Shown here piece after piece: positions 1-9,505 of a DNA stretch of 19,929 nucleotides. Position numbers and translations under genes: made by a program. The stretch comes from Isohypsibius dastychi (taxonomy: Eukaryota; Tardigrada; Eutardigrada; Parachela; Isohypsibiidae), in NCBI GenBank assembly GCA_034696485.1, contig JAQIWT010000454.1, positions 1 to 19,929 of the forward strand, read 5' to 3'. The notes under the pieces are model-generated. The model did no database searches. It had not been told where the DNA came from and was given only the letters and a program-made list of their open reading frames with translations. Within the stretch, counting starts at the first letter, position 1. Each line of letters opens with the position of its first letter.

Positions 1-90
1 CGCGCTCCGTATTACCACAGAAGACAGTCAGACGAAGCGGTGGAGTACGGTGGTAGATTAGTCTTTTTTCTTAGGGATTACACTCGCACT

Positions 91-251
91 TCATTACGCA
101 ATACCAACTCTGCTTATTTATATACAAGTCAGAGAGCAAAGGTTCGAAGGCAGATGATGAAGTGCATGATGATGATGAACAGAAACCATATCAGTACGCA
201 ATACGAGTTCTGTTTATTTATCAACAAAGCATAGAACAGATTCAAGGGCAG
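91..251. repeat. Diverged direct duplication upstream of the nuclease gene
   Basis: Positions 91-153 and 191-251 are two direct copies of a segment of about 62 bp. Both begin with a TCA-TACGCAATAC block, share CTTATTTAT or TTTATTTAT in the middle, and end in TTC-AGGGCAG or TTCGAAGGCAG. They differ at many bases, so the duplication is old. The copies lie 70-230 bases before the nuclease start codon, so they may sit in its promoter or 5' leader. The T/A-rich core TTATTTATATA near 114-124 could act as a TATA-like element, but this is inference. Confidence 0.6.
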
Positions 252-322
252 CTGAACACTGTAAGTGTCTTGGAACACTGGTTCGAAGGACCTGCAATTC
301 CATCTGCGAATCTTCGTCAATA

Positions 323-3300
323 ATGACGAACAAATGGGTAGTGTTGGCGTTTCTTTGCTCAATTTCAGCCGTGAATGCGAGTGTGGAAGGAATATTTCTT
401 AGTCAAGCTGTCGAAAATGCGGTGAAAGTAGGTAAGTGCATAACGAGAGGCTTATCAAGCACTGCCGTACATTTGTCATATTACCAGGCGCCCGTACCAC
501 TTCAAGCTCTGGAGCTAGACTGATTATTGCACCGGCATCACAGGGAAGTCCGGGAGCTGCTGGGTCAGGTAAGCTTCATTGAAAATCTCGAGTCATTTCC
601 AGTGAGCTAAGAATGAAATCATACGGATAGCTACGATACAGTCATGTAAGTACACTGAAAACTCCCATCACTTTCGACCTCTCGTAGCTTCAGAATTCTC
701 TAACCTTCGTAATTTAGAACAAACCGGATGACGGTTGGGTATAATATTTGAGTCTGCCTATCATCTTTTCATAGATTTGGGGGATTCACAGCCCACGTTC
801 ACCCCCCCCCCCCCTCGTTTGTTTAACATTTTATGGTACGCCTACGTTTTATGTGCCGTCAAATTTGATGTTTGGTCTCATTTCTTCTCAGACAGATTAG
901 ATGGAAATTCTCCTCACAATACGAATGTTGTATGAAATTTCTGACCTTTTCTCGGCCGAGACAGCTGCAAACAAATCTGTGTGTGTGGATCCCCTCTGAA
1001 TGCCTGATTGTTCCATTCAGGGTCCCACATGGCAGCTTGTCTAGAGTAATTGGAATGAGCACAGAAGGTGACAATACGCCTTTATTAGTTCCAATTTCTT
1101 AGTGTGCTGTACCTACAATCAGTGCCCTCTATTGGTGATGAAACCGCTTTATGAAGGGATAAGGGTTTCTGTGTATACTACTGCGTCACGGCAATGGGGC
1201 AAAAACGTGTCATGAACATTTGTTAGAGCTAGTTGGCATAAAGAAGTTTTTGCCGCCCGAAGTTCCCAATCTTTCCCGTATTTAGCCGCTACATCTTCGC
1301 AAAGGGCCTCCACGAACGCTGTTAGGACTGGGACTGCTGCAGTTACCACAGGTATGTCGTTGCTGGGAAGAGTGACTTAACGATCGGAAATGTGGTCAAT
1401 TATCCGATGTAACCAATAATTACCAATAATAATTGAATCAATAATTCCTCTTGAACCTAGCGATCGCGGGTGCGACCCAAGTAGCGACCAGCCTCGTTGC
1501 TCCAAGTGTACGTGCCGTCACAAAGGCAGCTGTGAAAAAAGGTGAGAATTTTCTTGATATATCTGGGTCTTAGACTTATCATGGTACTTACATTTGCATT
1601 ATCTCAACCTGGGAAACTCCCACAACTTGCTAGGGATTTGACTTTGAAGTGGGTAGTGTCATATACATACAGAGACTCCAACTCGGCATGAGTACACCTT
1701 CTCACTCTCAGAGGTTGCTTCGCATTAGACACAGGGTCCCTGTGATGGCAACAATGTGGCACACACATGAAAGATCGATATCGAATCGTATCAATACGAT
1801 TGACCTATACCAAGTTGTTCAGAGGGCCGAATTATTTCGCTGTTTGCTTTACACCGATAGAAACCGATGCATTGCACCGTAAAAGAAACACCGCGTCTAT
1901 CAATCAACAATCGGGAAAACAAAATAACGAGTTAACGGAAATTCGGGTCACGAAAGCGATGCTCCGAGAATTCACAACACCGAAAGGCACGCACCGAAAC
2001 CATTATTCGCGTAACCGAAGTCTAGCGGACAGTGGGTCCCACAGAATGTTTTCAACAGTTGGGTTTCGACAAGTTTTAACTACTGCGCAATCGATCTTTA
2101 GCCCATGACAGTCCGCCATCGAGGGGAAGAATGAAACCCACCAACTGATGTCTTTTGATAACTTTTTTGGAAAAAAATTGGTGTCAAGGAGGCGAGACTT
2201 CGCGTTAATGCGAGATTGTGAGAGCATGATGAATTAGTTTTAGCATATGTTGCTCAATATTCTTGACATAGCCCACACTCGAAACCCTTGGTAAGTCCAA
2301 GATCCTTTTTCTTTTTGCTCATCAATACAGATTCGGATTCTTGAGATATATTCCCAACAGGCATCGGGAAAATGGTCGGGAAAACGATCTCAAAAACAGT
2401 TCCATTTCTTGGACTCGGCATCAGTTTATGCAGCGCATGTCACCGTGTTTGCACTATGAAGAACTGGGGAAACAGAACACAGTGGTCACTGGTTGGAGGT
2501 AAGCAAACCAACTGTGCTTTGAAAAGCGGCGAAGACGGCGTTGCTTGAGTGACCACTACCCAAACATTTTCCGTAGGCTTTTATTAACTCCGCTTCAGAG
2601 GTACCGCTATTTACCTATAATTTCTTTGGAACTGATGAATAGCAGTCAAAGCCTTCAGGATCAATCTCGAGGATAGTTTGACCGATACTTGTGCTAAAAA
2701 TATTAGCTACAGGTCGAACGATCCGACTTGAAAACTCAGTTGATTGGACGAAAAGAAACTTCGGGAGGTCAAACCTGAAAGTTTCATTTGATCAAAAACT
2801 GAAGGTCACCAGCAAAAAACGCTGAATCTTCCGACAAGTCGGAATTTCGAATAACTCATGCAATCTTAGTGTAATGAATCACGTTTGGTCAACGTGAAAT
2901 CTGGTTACACTTGATAAACTCTTAGAACGGTTCTGTGGGTAAACCGAATTTTCGGAGCAACTTCTATTTTAGAGATCACCAGAAATTCTATAAATTCAAC
3001 GACGAAGGTTTTAGGGAATACATATCGATTAGCATCGCATCAGCGGCCATGGCCATCCATATTTTGGATTTGACCTTTCCATTGTGATAGATCGTTAACC
3101 TTATAAAATAAGGATTTTCGTCATGCAACCAAAAAAATGAAAAAAAGGTGCCCCCTCCCTTAAAAAATCAGTCAAATAATTCTGTCGAAACTCCGGTCGA
3201 TGTGTAGCAAGAGCGGGTTGCATCAGCAATTTTTTCTAACAGAAAATACCTGCAAGATATGCTCAATGACTATAGCATTTGAAACCTAATCCTCGTAGCG

Positions 3301-4693
3301 ATCTACACGCCCGGTCATCAGTCCTCTTCGATCTGACCAAGATCGATCAAAAAATGAGTCAACTTCGCGTGAGATAAGTTTTGCTAACTGTACGACACTG
3401 CATTGGTCAACTGTCCTGAGCTGGAAAAATTCCACCTGGCACGCGATGAAACCGAAATGATCTGGTGAAGGAAGACTTAAGCTGAGCTTGAGTACTATTT
3501 CGTACGATTAGATGGAATGAAAAATTACAGATATATCGTTTTAAATGAGCCACAATTTGTTCATAACAATCGGTTATTGAAATCAAGCCAAATTTTGCGA
3601 TTTTTAGTCAAATCGAACTTGGTGTCGACTGTTGGTGCTTTATCTTTAGTACTTAGCAAATATGATTCTTATTTCAGCGGAAGTAGCTGCTGGAGTGTTG
3701 AGTTGTTACCCAGGAGTGGGAACTGTTGCGGCTATTATCATCGATGCGAAGGTCATCAACGCTAATTTGAGTTTGGCCCGATCTACATCAAGTCGACCGC
3801 CAGCTCCCATTTTGGAGATCGACGAAAAGCAAGCTCCCAATTTGGAGATCGACGAAACGCCAGCTCCCATTCTGGAGATCGATGACGCAGTAATGAGTGA
3901 GATTATACAGTTCTTTCGTCAGTACCTAGAACTCCAACGTTCTGCTATCTTCTGGAGTGGTGCTCTTGAAGCTGAGCCTGTGGAAGAGATGGCGACCAAC
4001 ATGTTGGACACATTTTCTTATATTCTCACTGTCCTGCGTCAGACAGAACCTGCCAAGGACGAGGAGGAAGGAAATTCTCAGAAATATATTCCATGTGCGA
4101 ACAAACGCGACGATCCCATAACTTCGGTCTACCGAGACGACTCATTCGGCATTGACAATCCACACAGAGGATCCAAATTCATCGGTCGAATTGATAAAGT
4201 TATTGCTGTGATTTGTCCGCGTCACTTGACAGACAACCCGAAGGCCTTTAGTGTAGCTGAGAGAAACATCATCCGCAGCAGAGGTCGACGGCTTTGGAAC
4301 ACTTTGTTGGATCACGCTGGACACATTGTCGCGAAGAGCGTGGGTGGAAAACCTCAAGTGGATAGGAACGGGTTCGCCCAAAGCCCTCAGAGCAACATGA
4401 GAGCCCCGTGGAAGAGAATGGAAAATGCTGTCAGACATCATCTATCACAAGCACCTCTAGTGGTTGGTATACTTGTTATGGAACCGATGGTGCTTCAGAT
4501 CGTTTATCTGCACTACCCCGATTATTCTGCTGAATCAATCGACACGCGTCCGGAGACAATCTACTACGTGACAGTTCTTTGTTTTGGATTGAAATGCACG
4601 AAGTTTACCGCTGATGTTGTTTCGAATAATGCCGATCCCTCGAACATCTTGGATGATGCTCTAAAGTATGCTTATTCGTGGTGGGATGGCTAG
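323..4693 (+). CDS. Putatively secreted DNA/RNA non-specific endonuclease-domain protein, six exons
   Basis: Proposed exons are 323-431, 488-568, 1286-1351, 1461-1541, 2361-2498 and 3678-4693, giving about 496 residues. Every junction keeps the frame and every intron is phase 1 (codon G|GN). Exon 1 encodes a typical signal peptide: hydrophobic WVVLAFLCSISAV, then a cleavage-like AVNA-S. Exons 2-4 are rich in Ala, Thr, Ser and Val. Exon 5 and the start of exon 6 hold two hydrophobic, glycine-rich stretches (VPFLGLGISL; then AGVLSCYPGVGTVAAIIIDA) that could insert in a membrane. A linker with three acidic repeats follows. The C-terminal third has DHAGH (from 4310), GG, then QSPQSN, W and E, the pattern of the bacterial DNA/RNA non-specific endonuclease family (Endonuclea_NS type). 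In that family the His of GH and the following Asn are catalytic and metal-binding. The ATG at 3662 lies in the intron before the last acceptor and is not the start. ATTAAA at 4959 could serve polyadenylation. The role could be digestion, defence or toxin-like nucleic acid degradation; the sequence does not decide. No immunity gene is visible. Confidence 0.75.
1542..2360 (+). other. Long fourth intron of the nuclease gene
   Basis: This 819-base stretch lies between a GTGAGA donor at 1542 and an acceptor CCCAACAG ending at 2360. It contains an open frame at 1767-2108 that is Arg/Thr-rich, shows no family signature and has no supporting splice context, so I leave it uncalled. I see no transposon ends in it. 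Confidence 0.5.
2499..3677 (+). other. Long fifth intron of the nuclease gene
   Basis: This 1179-base stretch lies between donor GTAAGC at 2499 and acceptor TTATTTCAG ending at 3677. I see no convincing exon, RNA gene or terminal repeats in it. It is longer than the introns of the other genes in the window, so an unseen small exon or an old insertion is possible. Confidence 0.5.
3799..3888 (+). repeat. Three 30-bp tandem units inside the nuclease coding region
   Basis: Three adjacent 30-base units begin GC-AGCTCCCA and contain TTGGAGATCGA or CTGGAGATCGA. Each encodes a decapeptide of the form PAPILEIDE plus K or T. They form an acidic, proline-rich linker between the hydrophobic region and the nuclease part. 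The unit length is a multiple of three, so copy number can change without breaking the frame. Confidence 0.85.
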
Positions 4694-5079
4694 TTGTTTT
4701 TCCCGTACTTGTATTGTATTGTGTTGCATTGTTGCACACTGATTTCGTTGGAACTTTCAAAAAGACGTCAGTTTTTTCATTGCACTGGACCGCTTGTTTT
4801 GAGGGATGGTGAAACCCCTTGATTTTACTGCAAACCAAACTGGCATTTCAATCCATCATATTTGGTCTTATCGAGAAAAGAAATCGTGACTGCGGCCTAA
4901 TAGATGCGTGGAATGTAGCAAAACTGGTTGAAAAGGAAGAAAAACAAAAAGGACTATAATTAAACAGGAAGCTATTTTTCCCAAGCCGCTATCGTTATAC
5001 AGAAGAGTTTTCTATAGCGCGACACATGCTTCATCGAGCATTTCGCTCCACCAGTAGAGCATGCGAGTTGGAGACCAGG

Positions 5080-5484
5080 TCACCCGCACACTTTTGTCCC
5101 TTGAGCATCCGGGCAAGCGTTGGTAGACTGAATTATTGAGGGACTTCTCAGACCAACGGCAACGCTTTTAGCGGAAAATTTAGGACCACAAGAACCAGGA
5201 AAAAAGATACCATAACGCGAGCAGACATTTTGAGGCAACAAGCGATATGTTGAGTAAATATGGGTAAGGGTTGCACTGTCGGAGCTTTGCAAATCGTCAA
5301 AGATTTCTCCCGGATTTGATCTGAGTCGTGATTTCGGTTTCGGAAAATCTTGGAAAATCAGTGAAGTACTCAAGCTGTTCTTCGAATAGTACCTTGGTTG
5401 GTTATTTTCTTGAAACAAAAGCTTGTATTCAGAACAAGTTGACGAACCTAATAATTGCAATTGTAGTGGCAAATCCATCTGCAA
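5080..5484 (-). CDS. Unrecognised minus-strand ORF with a cysteine-containing C-terminal half
   Basis: An open frame of 134 codons runs on the minus strand from 5484 to a TGA at 5080. I recognise no family. The C-terminal half has spaced cysteines (NVCSRYG, GSCGP, NACPD, KVCG) like a small secreted or extracellular domain, whereas the N-terminal half looks random. The final GG|GTGACC could be a splice donor rather than the true end, and CTCAG or GCAAAG inside the frame could be acceptors, so the true exon may be shorter. It runs opposite to the neighbouring kinase fragment and partly fills the gap between two plus-strand genes. It may be only a chance open frame. Confidence 0.3.
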   Translation of the reverse strand: MQMDLPLQLQLLGSSTCSEYKLLFQENNQPRYYSKNSLSTSLIFQDFPKPKSRLRSNPGEIFDDLQSSDSATLTHIYSTYRLLPQNVCSRYGIFFPGSCGPKFSAKSVAVGLRSPSIIQSTNACPDAQGTKVCG

Positions 5485-5518
5485 TCTGCATTACCTTTTC
5501 AGTGGTCTGTTTTTCCAG

Positions 5519-5998
5519 CTATTTCACCATCTTCAGCGTGAGAAATTCTTCTCTCTCTGAAGCCACTTTCACGTTTCTACGCCGCTGAGATCAGTTCAGA
5601 GCTCGGATATCTACACGATCACAGAATCATCTACCGAGATCTCGAACCCAAAAAGTCAGTTCCCCTCTCCGTACTGTATTTCATTACCCATACTGAATCA
5701 ACTTCTCTTTTTTCTCATTTATCCATCTAGTTTGCTACTGGATTCAGAGGTACTTTGATACGATGAGGTCATCAAACATGTAGTCAGTAGTTGTTTTCTA
5801 TCGCAGGGTCACATTCGGCTTACCGATTTTGGGTTATGCAAGGAAGGTATCAACACAGTCGACGGCGGGACCACGACGACCTTTTGCGGCACTCACATGT
5901 GGTTCCTGGAACCTGAAATACCACTCAAGCAACCCTACACTGCGACGGTTGATTGGTGGTGCTTAGGAGCAGTTCTTCACGAGATGCTTCATGGGCTG
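5519..5998 (+). pseudogene. Fragment of an SGK-like AGC protein kinase, truncated and frameshifted
   Basis: Three exons can be read: 5519-5654, 5731-5749 (19 bases) and 5807-5998. They cover the middle of an AGC kinase domain. Exon 1 begins LFHHLQRE (helix D/E of SGK), then loses frame near 5563-5572 before [15 protein letters not shown] and IYRDLEPK. Exons 2-3 give NLLLDSE, then [22 protein letters not shown], and [23 protein letters not shown] and the activation-loop Thr in TFCGT are intact. The catalytic-loop DLKPEN has become DLEPKN, so the conserved lysine is a glutamate, and the APE region reads FLEPE. The glycine-rich loop, the ATP-binding lysine, the glutamate-bearing helix C and the whole C-lobe end are absent on both sides. 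The ends fall at splice sites (CCAG before 5519, GTGAGT after 5998). A decayed gene copy with retained introns is the best reading. SGK rather than Akt or PKC is inferred from LTDFGLCKE and [11 protein letters not shown]. Confidence 0.8.
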
Positions 5999-6278
5999 GT
6001 GAGTCTTCTGTTGGTCAAACCATTCACCGTCGGTTTAATATTGTTGATATTGAACTGGTCGTTGTCGAATCTTTTAAAAATTGCATCTTACGGCAGCGTG
6101 AACTGTTGTGAGTTCGTCGCAGGGAGTCGATATTTTCGATGAGCGTGGCCGCGCTCCGAAATCAAAAAATCTACAGGGTTTGATCAACTATGAGTCTTAT
6201 TATTGACTCGTCAACCGGCGTTTAGGATGTGTTATCAGAGTTGAATGCGCGCAGTAAAGAAGTTCAAATGCAGTGGAT

Positions 6279-7541
6279 ATGCATACGAACATTTTTTCGC
6301 AAGCAACATTGCGGAAATTTGCTGCAAATAGTCAACCCCCCCCCCCCCGCCGGAAAAAGCGTGGCCGAGATATTCCAAATCAAGCAGCATCCCCAAAGAA
6401 GAAGAAAGGAGTTCACCAGAAGCTCAATGCAATGTTGGAGGAAATTATCGTCAAACTCGGCAACGCTAACGTATGACTGATCGCTCCAAAAAATTGTACC
6501 ATTTCACCGATTATGATTCCAGACTGAACGTTTCATCAGGATCACTTCATCAGGAGGACAGGAAGTTCTTTTTTTCCAGGAAACGGGAATTTTGCCTTTT
6601 TTAAAGTCAATGGGTACAAACACGGACTTTCTAGACACATTTCGCGTCACCGCCCGAGCCGTGGAGGGCTGCAAAGTTGGAGTAGACTCACGTTTTCCAG
6701 GTGTCACAAGCAACAAGAAGTGTATTCGAATTCCGTTACAGTGTATCAGCGCTGCATTACTTGGACGCCTTGAGCCAAAATCTGGTAACACAACTCTTTC
6801 ATTATCATTTGCTGTCTATAATCAGTTGGTAATAATGTGTTGAGTTCTTCTTCAGGAAATTCAAATTCAACGCAAGACTTACCCCCGAAACAACTACAGA
6901 CCCCGAGTAATCGAATTTTTCGGTCACCAGAAAATCTGGAAGGCGCTCCAATACCTAGTCCAACTGCTTCTTCAGCACCACCAATGACACTTCCGTCTGT
7001 GACAGTCAGCCGTGACTCTGAGGAGGACATCATTCCGTCACCACCAGTCCGCAAAAATGGTATGTAATGCCACACCTTATAGTTCAGTTGAACATTGCTG
7101 AGCACTATTTCAACAGATTTATTTTCAGCCGGAAGAAAAGTGAATGCTGATGATCAAGAGGGCTCTTGTGACCAGGCGCGTAGGGCGATTAATTTTGGTA
7201 TGAAGCATCGTTGTCCCACGTCGGTCACTGAATGCATGAAAATTTAATGTGTTTCAGGTGAGCCAAGACCAAGGCAGCCCCGCTCGAAGACCAAACCCAA
7301 GATGTTTCGCCCAGAAGTAGTGAGCCGAGATCTCGTAAGACGCAAATAGAAATAATTTCTGTTCATTCAATGCAGTTTGAATTTGTAGGTTATCTGCCTG
7401 ATCTGCCGCTCAGCGGTTCCGGATGAGGACCACTTCGAGTGTTCAGGATGTCGTACAGTGGTTCATCAACGATGTGGTCCAGTGGGAACAAAACGGCAGG
7501 CTGCATCAAAGCGAAAGACTTGGAAGTGCAGTAACTGCTAA
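6279..7541 (+). CDS. Small nuclear-type protein with a C-terminal PHD-like zinc finger, six exons
   Basis: Exons at about 6279-6470, 6580-6784, 6856-7059, 7129-7197, 7258-7334 and 7389-7541 join without a stop and with matching phases (0,1,1,1,0), giving roughly 260 residues. The start is uncertain: the ATG at 6279 is the first in frame, but an acceptor just upstream (for example ATGCAG at 6272 or GTTTAG at 6224) could add residues. Exon 1 encodes a proline run from 13 C, then basic clusters RRKKRGRD and SPKKKKG that look like nuclear localisation signals. Exon 3 is Ser/Pro-rich and probably disordered. Exon 5 is basic (RPRQPRSKTKPK). Exon 6 encodes C-x2-C-x11-C-x2-C-x4-H-x2-C-x17-C-x2-C ending one codon before TAA, a Cys4-His-Cys3 PHD-type finger. 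PHD fingers usually read histone tails, but some non-LTR retrotransposon ORF1 proteins also carry them, so the gene may be host or element-derived. It begins about 280 bases after the kinase fragment, and I see no reason to join them. Confidence 0.7.
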
Positions 7542-7783
7542 ACTGTTCGAGCGCTACTCTGAATTGAAAAGTTTTGTAATGTTACAATACCTCACAGCTG
7601 TTTTTATCGTTTTAAAACTTGACTGAAGGCAACTGAGAACCATTTTGTTATCTGTTATTCTGTTACTCTGTTACTGTTATGTGCCGATGTGACTGCATGA
7701 ATCCCACATTGCTCGTTTTTCACCAGTTGTTCTGACCGTTCTGTCACACCACGCTTTGTGGCAAAGAACAAATTTCTACTTCA

Positions 7784-7789
7784 AATAAA
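7784..7789 (+). promoter_or_regulatory. Candidate polyadenylation signal of the PHD gene
   Basis: A canonical AATAAA lies about 240 bases after the stop codon of the PHD-finger gene, inside CTTCAAATAAAACG. No other plus-strand gene nearby would use it. Confidence 0.5.
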
Positions 7790-7839
7790 ACGTGAAACGC
7801 TGCGATTTTGCCTGTCTATTTTGTCGCTGTGTACCTGTT

Positions 7840-8012
7840 TATGACAGGCTGTCGCCGCTGGTTGTCTCCACTTGTCGCTGGCTGTCGCCGGTTGCCTCCA
7901 CTTGTTGCTGGCTGTAGCTGGTTGTCGCAACTTGTCGCTGGTTGTAGCCACTGGTCGCCGTTTGTCGCTACTTGTCGCTACTTGTCACTGCATGTAGCTG
8001 GAAAGTATGAGT
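7840..8012 (+). repeat. Minisatellite of about 30 bp, TTGTCGCTGG-rich
   Basis: Imperfect tandem units built from CACTTGTCGCTGG and CTGTCGCCGG repeat about five times. Read on the plus strand they give a decapeptide series (LSPLVAGCRR, LPPLVAGCSW, LSQLVAGCSH and so on). The open frame follows from the unit length being a multiple of three, and I see no start context or splice sites to suggest translation. Confidence 0.75.
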
Positions 8013-8761
8013 TACGCTGGCAGCTCCTTACTGTTCGATGTGGTGGAAGGTCATAGCTGTTTGGTTTTGTCGCTGTTGGTCGCTATAGCAGTCGCTTCCG
8101 GTCCCAAGCATGTACGAAACGGTACACTGCCATTTTGAAATGCACGGTCTACCGATCATGCCACTTCTGGGCGCAAATCCTAAAACTCTACGCTCAGTGG
8201 GGCCGGCTTCCAAATCTGTAAGTTTCGTGGTGCCAAAACATCAAAAATCCGTTACAAAAACACATTTTTACGTAAGTTTAGGGTTTTGACCAGAACCAAA
8301 TTTCTATTTGAGGCTAGAAATTGGTTTTCTGTATAGAATCGGTAATTTGGGTCCAAAAAATTTCTAGTTTTATGCCAAATGTTGGCAGTTTGCTATCAAG
8401 ATTCATCGAATGGAATAACCGAAACGTGGCGCTCATTAACAGAAACTTTATTAGCTGCTAAAATCAGTTATTTACCATGAAATGGTTATTTTTCTCAGAG
8501 AACTCAGGTTTGTGACACCGAGTTTTTTTAGTTAGGTCTGGGAGGCACGAGTATAAGTTCGCTTCAGAAAAAAATTCAAAAACAGAAAAAAGCGCTTTTG
8601 AAAAAAAACTGCCCATATCAGATATCCACCACTGGTTTAACGGTTCGGGAAAGGCCAATTTCGAGAGCACTGCGGAGCGGTGCGAGCGTTTTTGGAATCT
8701 TTGAGGCAAAATCCTTAAACTGATTTTAACCCTGGATTTTAAATAGTGCTCAAACAACACT
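8013..8761. other. No gene recognised
   Basis: This stretch lies between the minisatellite and the left inverted-repeat arm. It includes a 104-codon minus-strand open frame at 8464-8778 with no family signature that runs into the repeat arm. I see no splice-supported exons and no transposon ends. Confidence 0.5.
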
Positions 8762-9014
8762 GGGTACATGTGAGTCAAGTTAGTTGAGTTCGCTTCTCGG
8801 GTAGGTACGATTTGAACGATACGGTACGCTCGGTATACTCAGTATGCTCGGTATACTCGGTATACTCGGTATCACTGACATGACCGACTTGCGACAGTCG
8901 GTAGCTACTGGCTTACCGTGCAGGTATGGTATGAAGGACTGAGTTCGTTTGCTGAACGATATGACTCGTGTCATTAATTCCAATCACGCCGTACAGCACT
9001 CACTCTTCAAGTAC
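8762..9014 (+). repeat. Left arm of a long diverged inverted repeat
   Basis: Begins GGGTACAT, passes AGTTGAGT, then a short tandem run of CGGTATACT-like decamers (8828-8871), ACTGACATGACCGA, GTAGCTACTG, CCGTGCAGGTATG, GGACTGAGTT, and ends near TTCAAGTA. The same series occurs in reverse complement at 10796-11050. Identity is moderate, so the arms are old. Confidence 0.75.
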
Positions 9015-9077
9015 TTTTATCGAGTTCAGATCTAAAGAACAGTAAATAATAACTGCAGAAAGCAAAATTCTGTCGAA

Positions 9078-9305
9078 TCAAGAAGCTTTTTCACCTGATC
9101 CCAAAAGAGCTTTTCCGGCAAGAAAATGTTCCACTCCATAATTATGATCATCGATTTCGGGATCTATGGCGGCCTGGAGAGCTGCCAATTCTGCTTCAAA
9201 TGCAGAAAACAAGTCATCCAATTGAACAGCTTCAACTTCAGCATCGTCTGCTGAAATCTGGCCATCAAAATCGACGCCATAAAACTCATCAATTTCGCCG
9301 GCCAT
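9078..9305 (-). CDS. Small acidic ORF next to a MITE, function unknown
   Basis: On the minus strand, ATG at 9305 opens a 75-codon frame to a TGA at 9078. The product is strongly acidic (AGEIDEFYGVDFDG, then EVEAVQLDDLFSAFEAELAALQ, then PEIDDHN). Its biased composition and clean ATG context (ACACCAATGG) make it more gene-like than other short frames nearby. The end contains CAG|GTGAAA, a possible splice donor, so this may be a first exon whose partners are lost. Its upstream side abuts the first 155-bp MITE. Acidic N-termini like this occur in some transposase families such as piggyBac, but I see no transposase core. No function is assigned. Confidence 0.35.
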   Translation of the reverse strand: MAGEIDEFYGVDFDGQISADDAEVEAVQLDDLFSAFEAELAALQAAIDPEIDDHNYGVEHFLAGKALLGSGEKAS

Positions 9306-9346
9306 TGGTGTGCGTTGCCGGAAATGCCTTGTGTGGCAGCACCAAG

Positions 9347-9505
9347 TACTCCGTTCTCTCGATTAACCGGAGGTAAACAAATCAAAATCAGTGAGTGGAG
9401 ACCGGGCCTGAGTGAGACAGGGAGACAGGGGCCCTTGCTCTCTGGCCCGGTCTCCAATCACTGATTTTGGTTTGTTTACCTCCGGTTAATCGAGAGGACG
9501 GAGTA
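9347..9505. mobile_element. 155-bp foldback MITE, copy 1, with TA duplication
   Basis: The element spans 9349-9503 and is flanked by TA on both sides. It starts CTCCGTTCTCTCGATTAACC and its other end is the near-perfect reverse complement; each arm is about 60 bases with only a few mismatches around a short centre (AGTGAGACAGGGAGACAGGG). TA flanks suggest movement by a Tc1/mariner-type transposase. It has no coding capacity; open frames across it are repeat artefacts. Confidence 0.9.

Noticed and set aside
1767-2108. 113-codon plus-strand ORF inside the fourth intron of the nuclease gene
   Set aside because: Basic, low-information composition, no family signature, and it lies between well-phased exons.
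3662-3677. ATG at 3662 as the start of a 343-residue intronless gene
   Set aside because: This ATG lies in ATGATTCTTATTTCAG, a typical acceptor. Upstream exons join in phase and supply a signal peptide.
6000-6278. Fusion of the kinase fragment with the PHD gene
   Set aside because: No kinase C-lobe sequence follows. The GTTTAG acceptor at 6224 gives a frame that soon conflicts with the basic NLS frame of the PHD gene.
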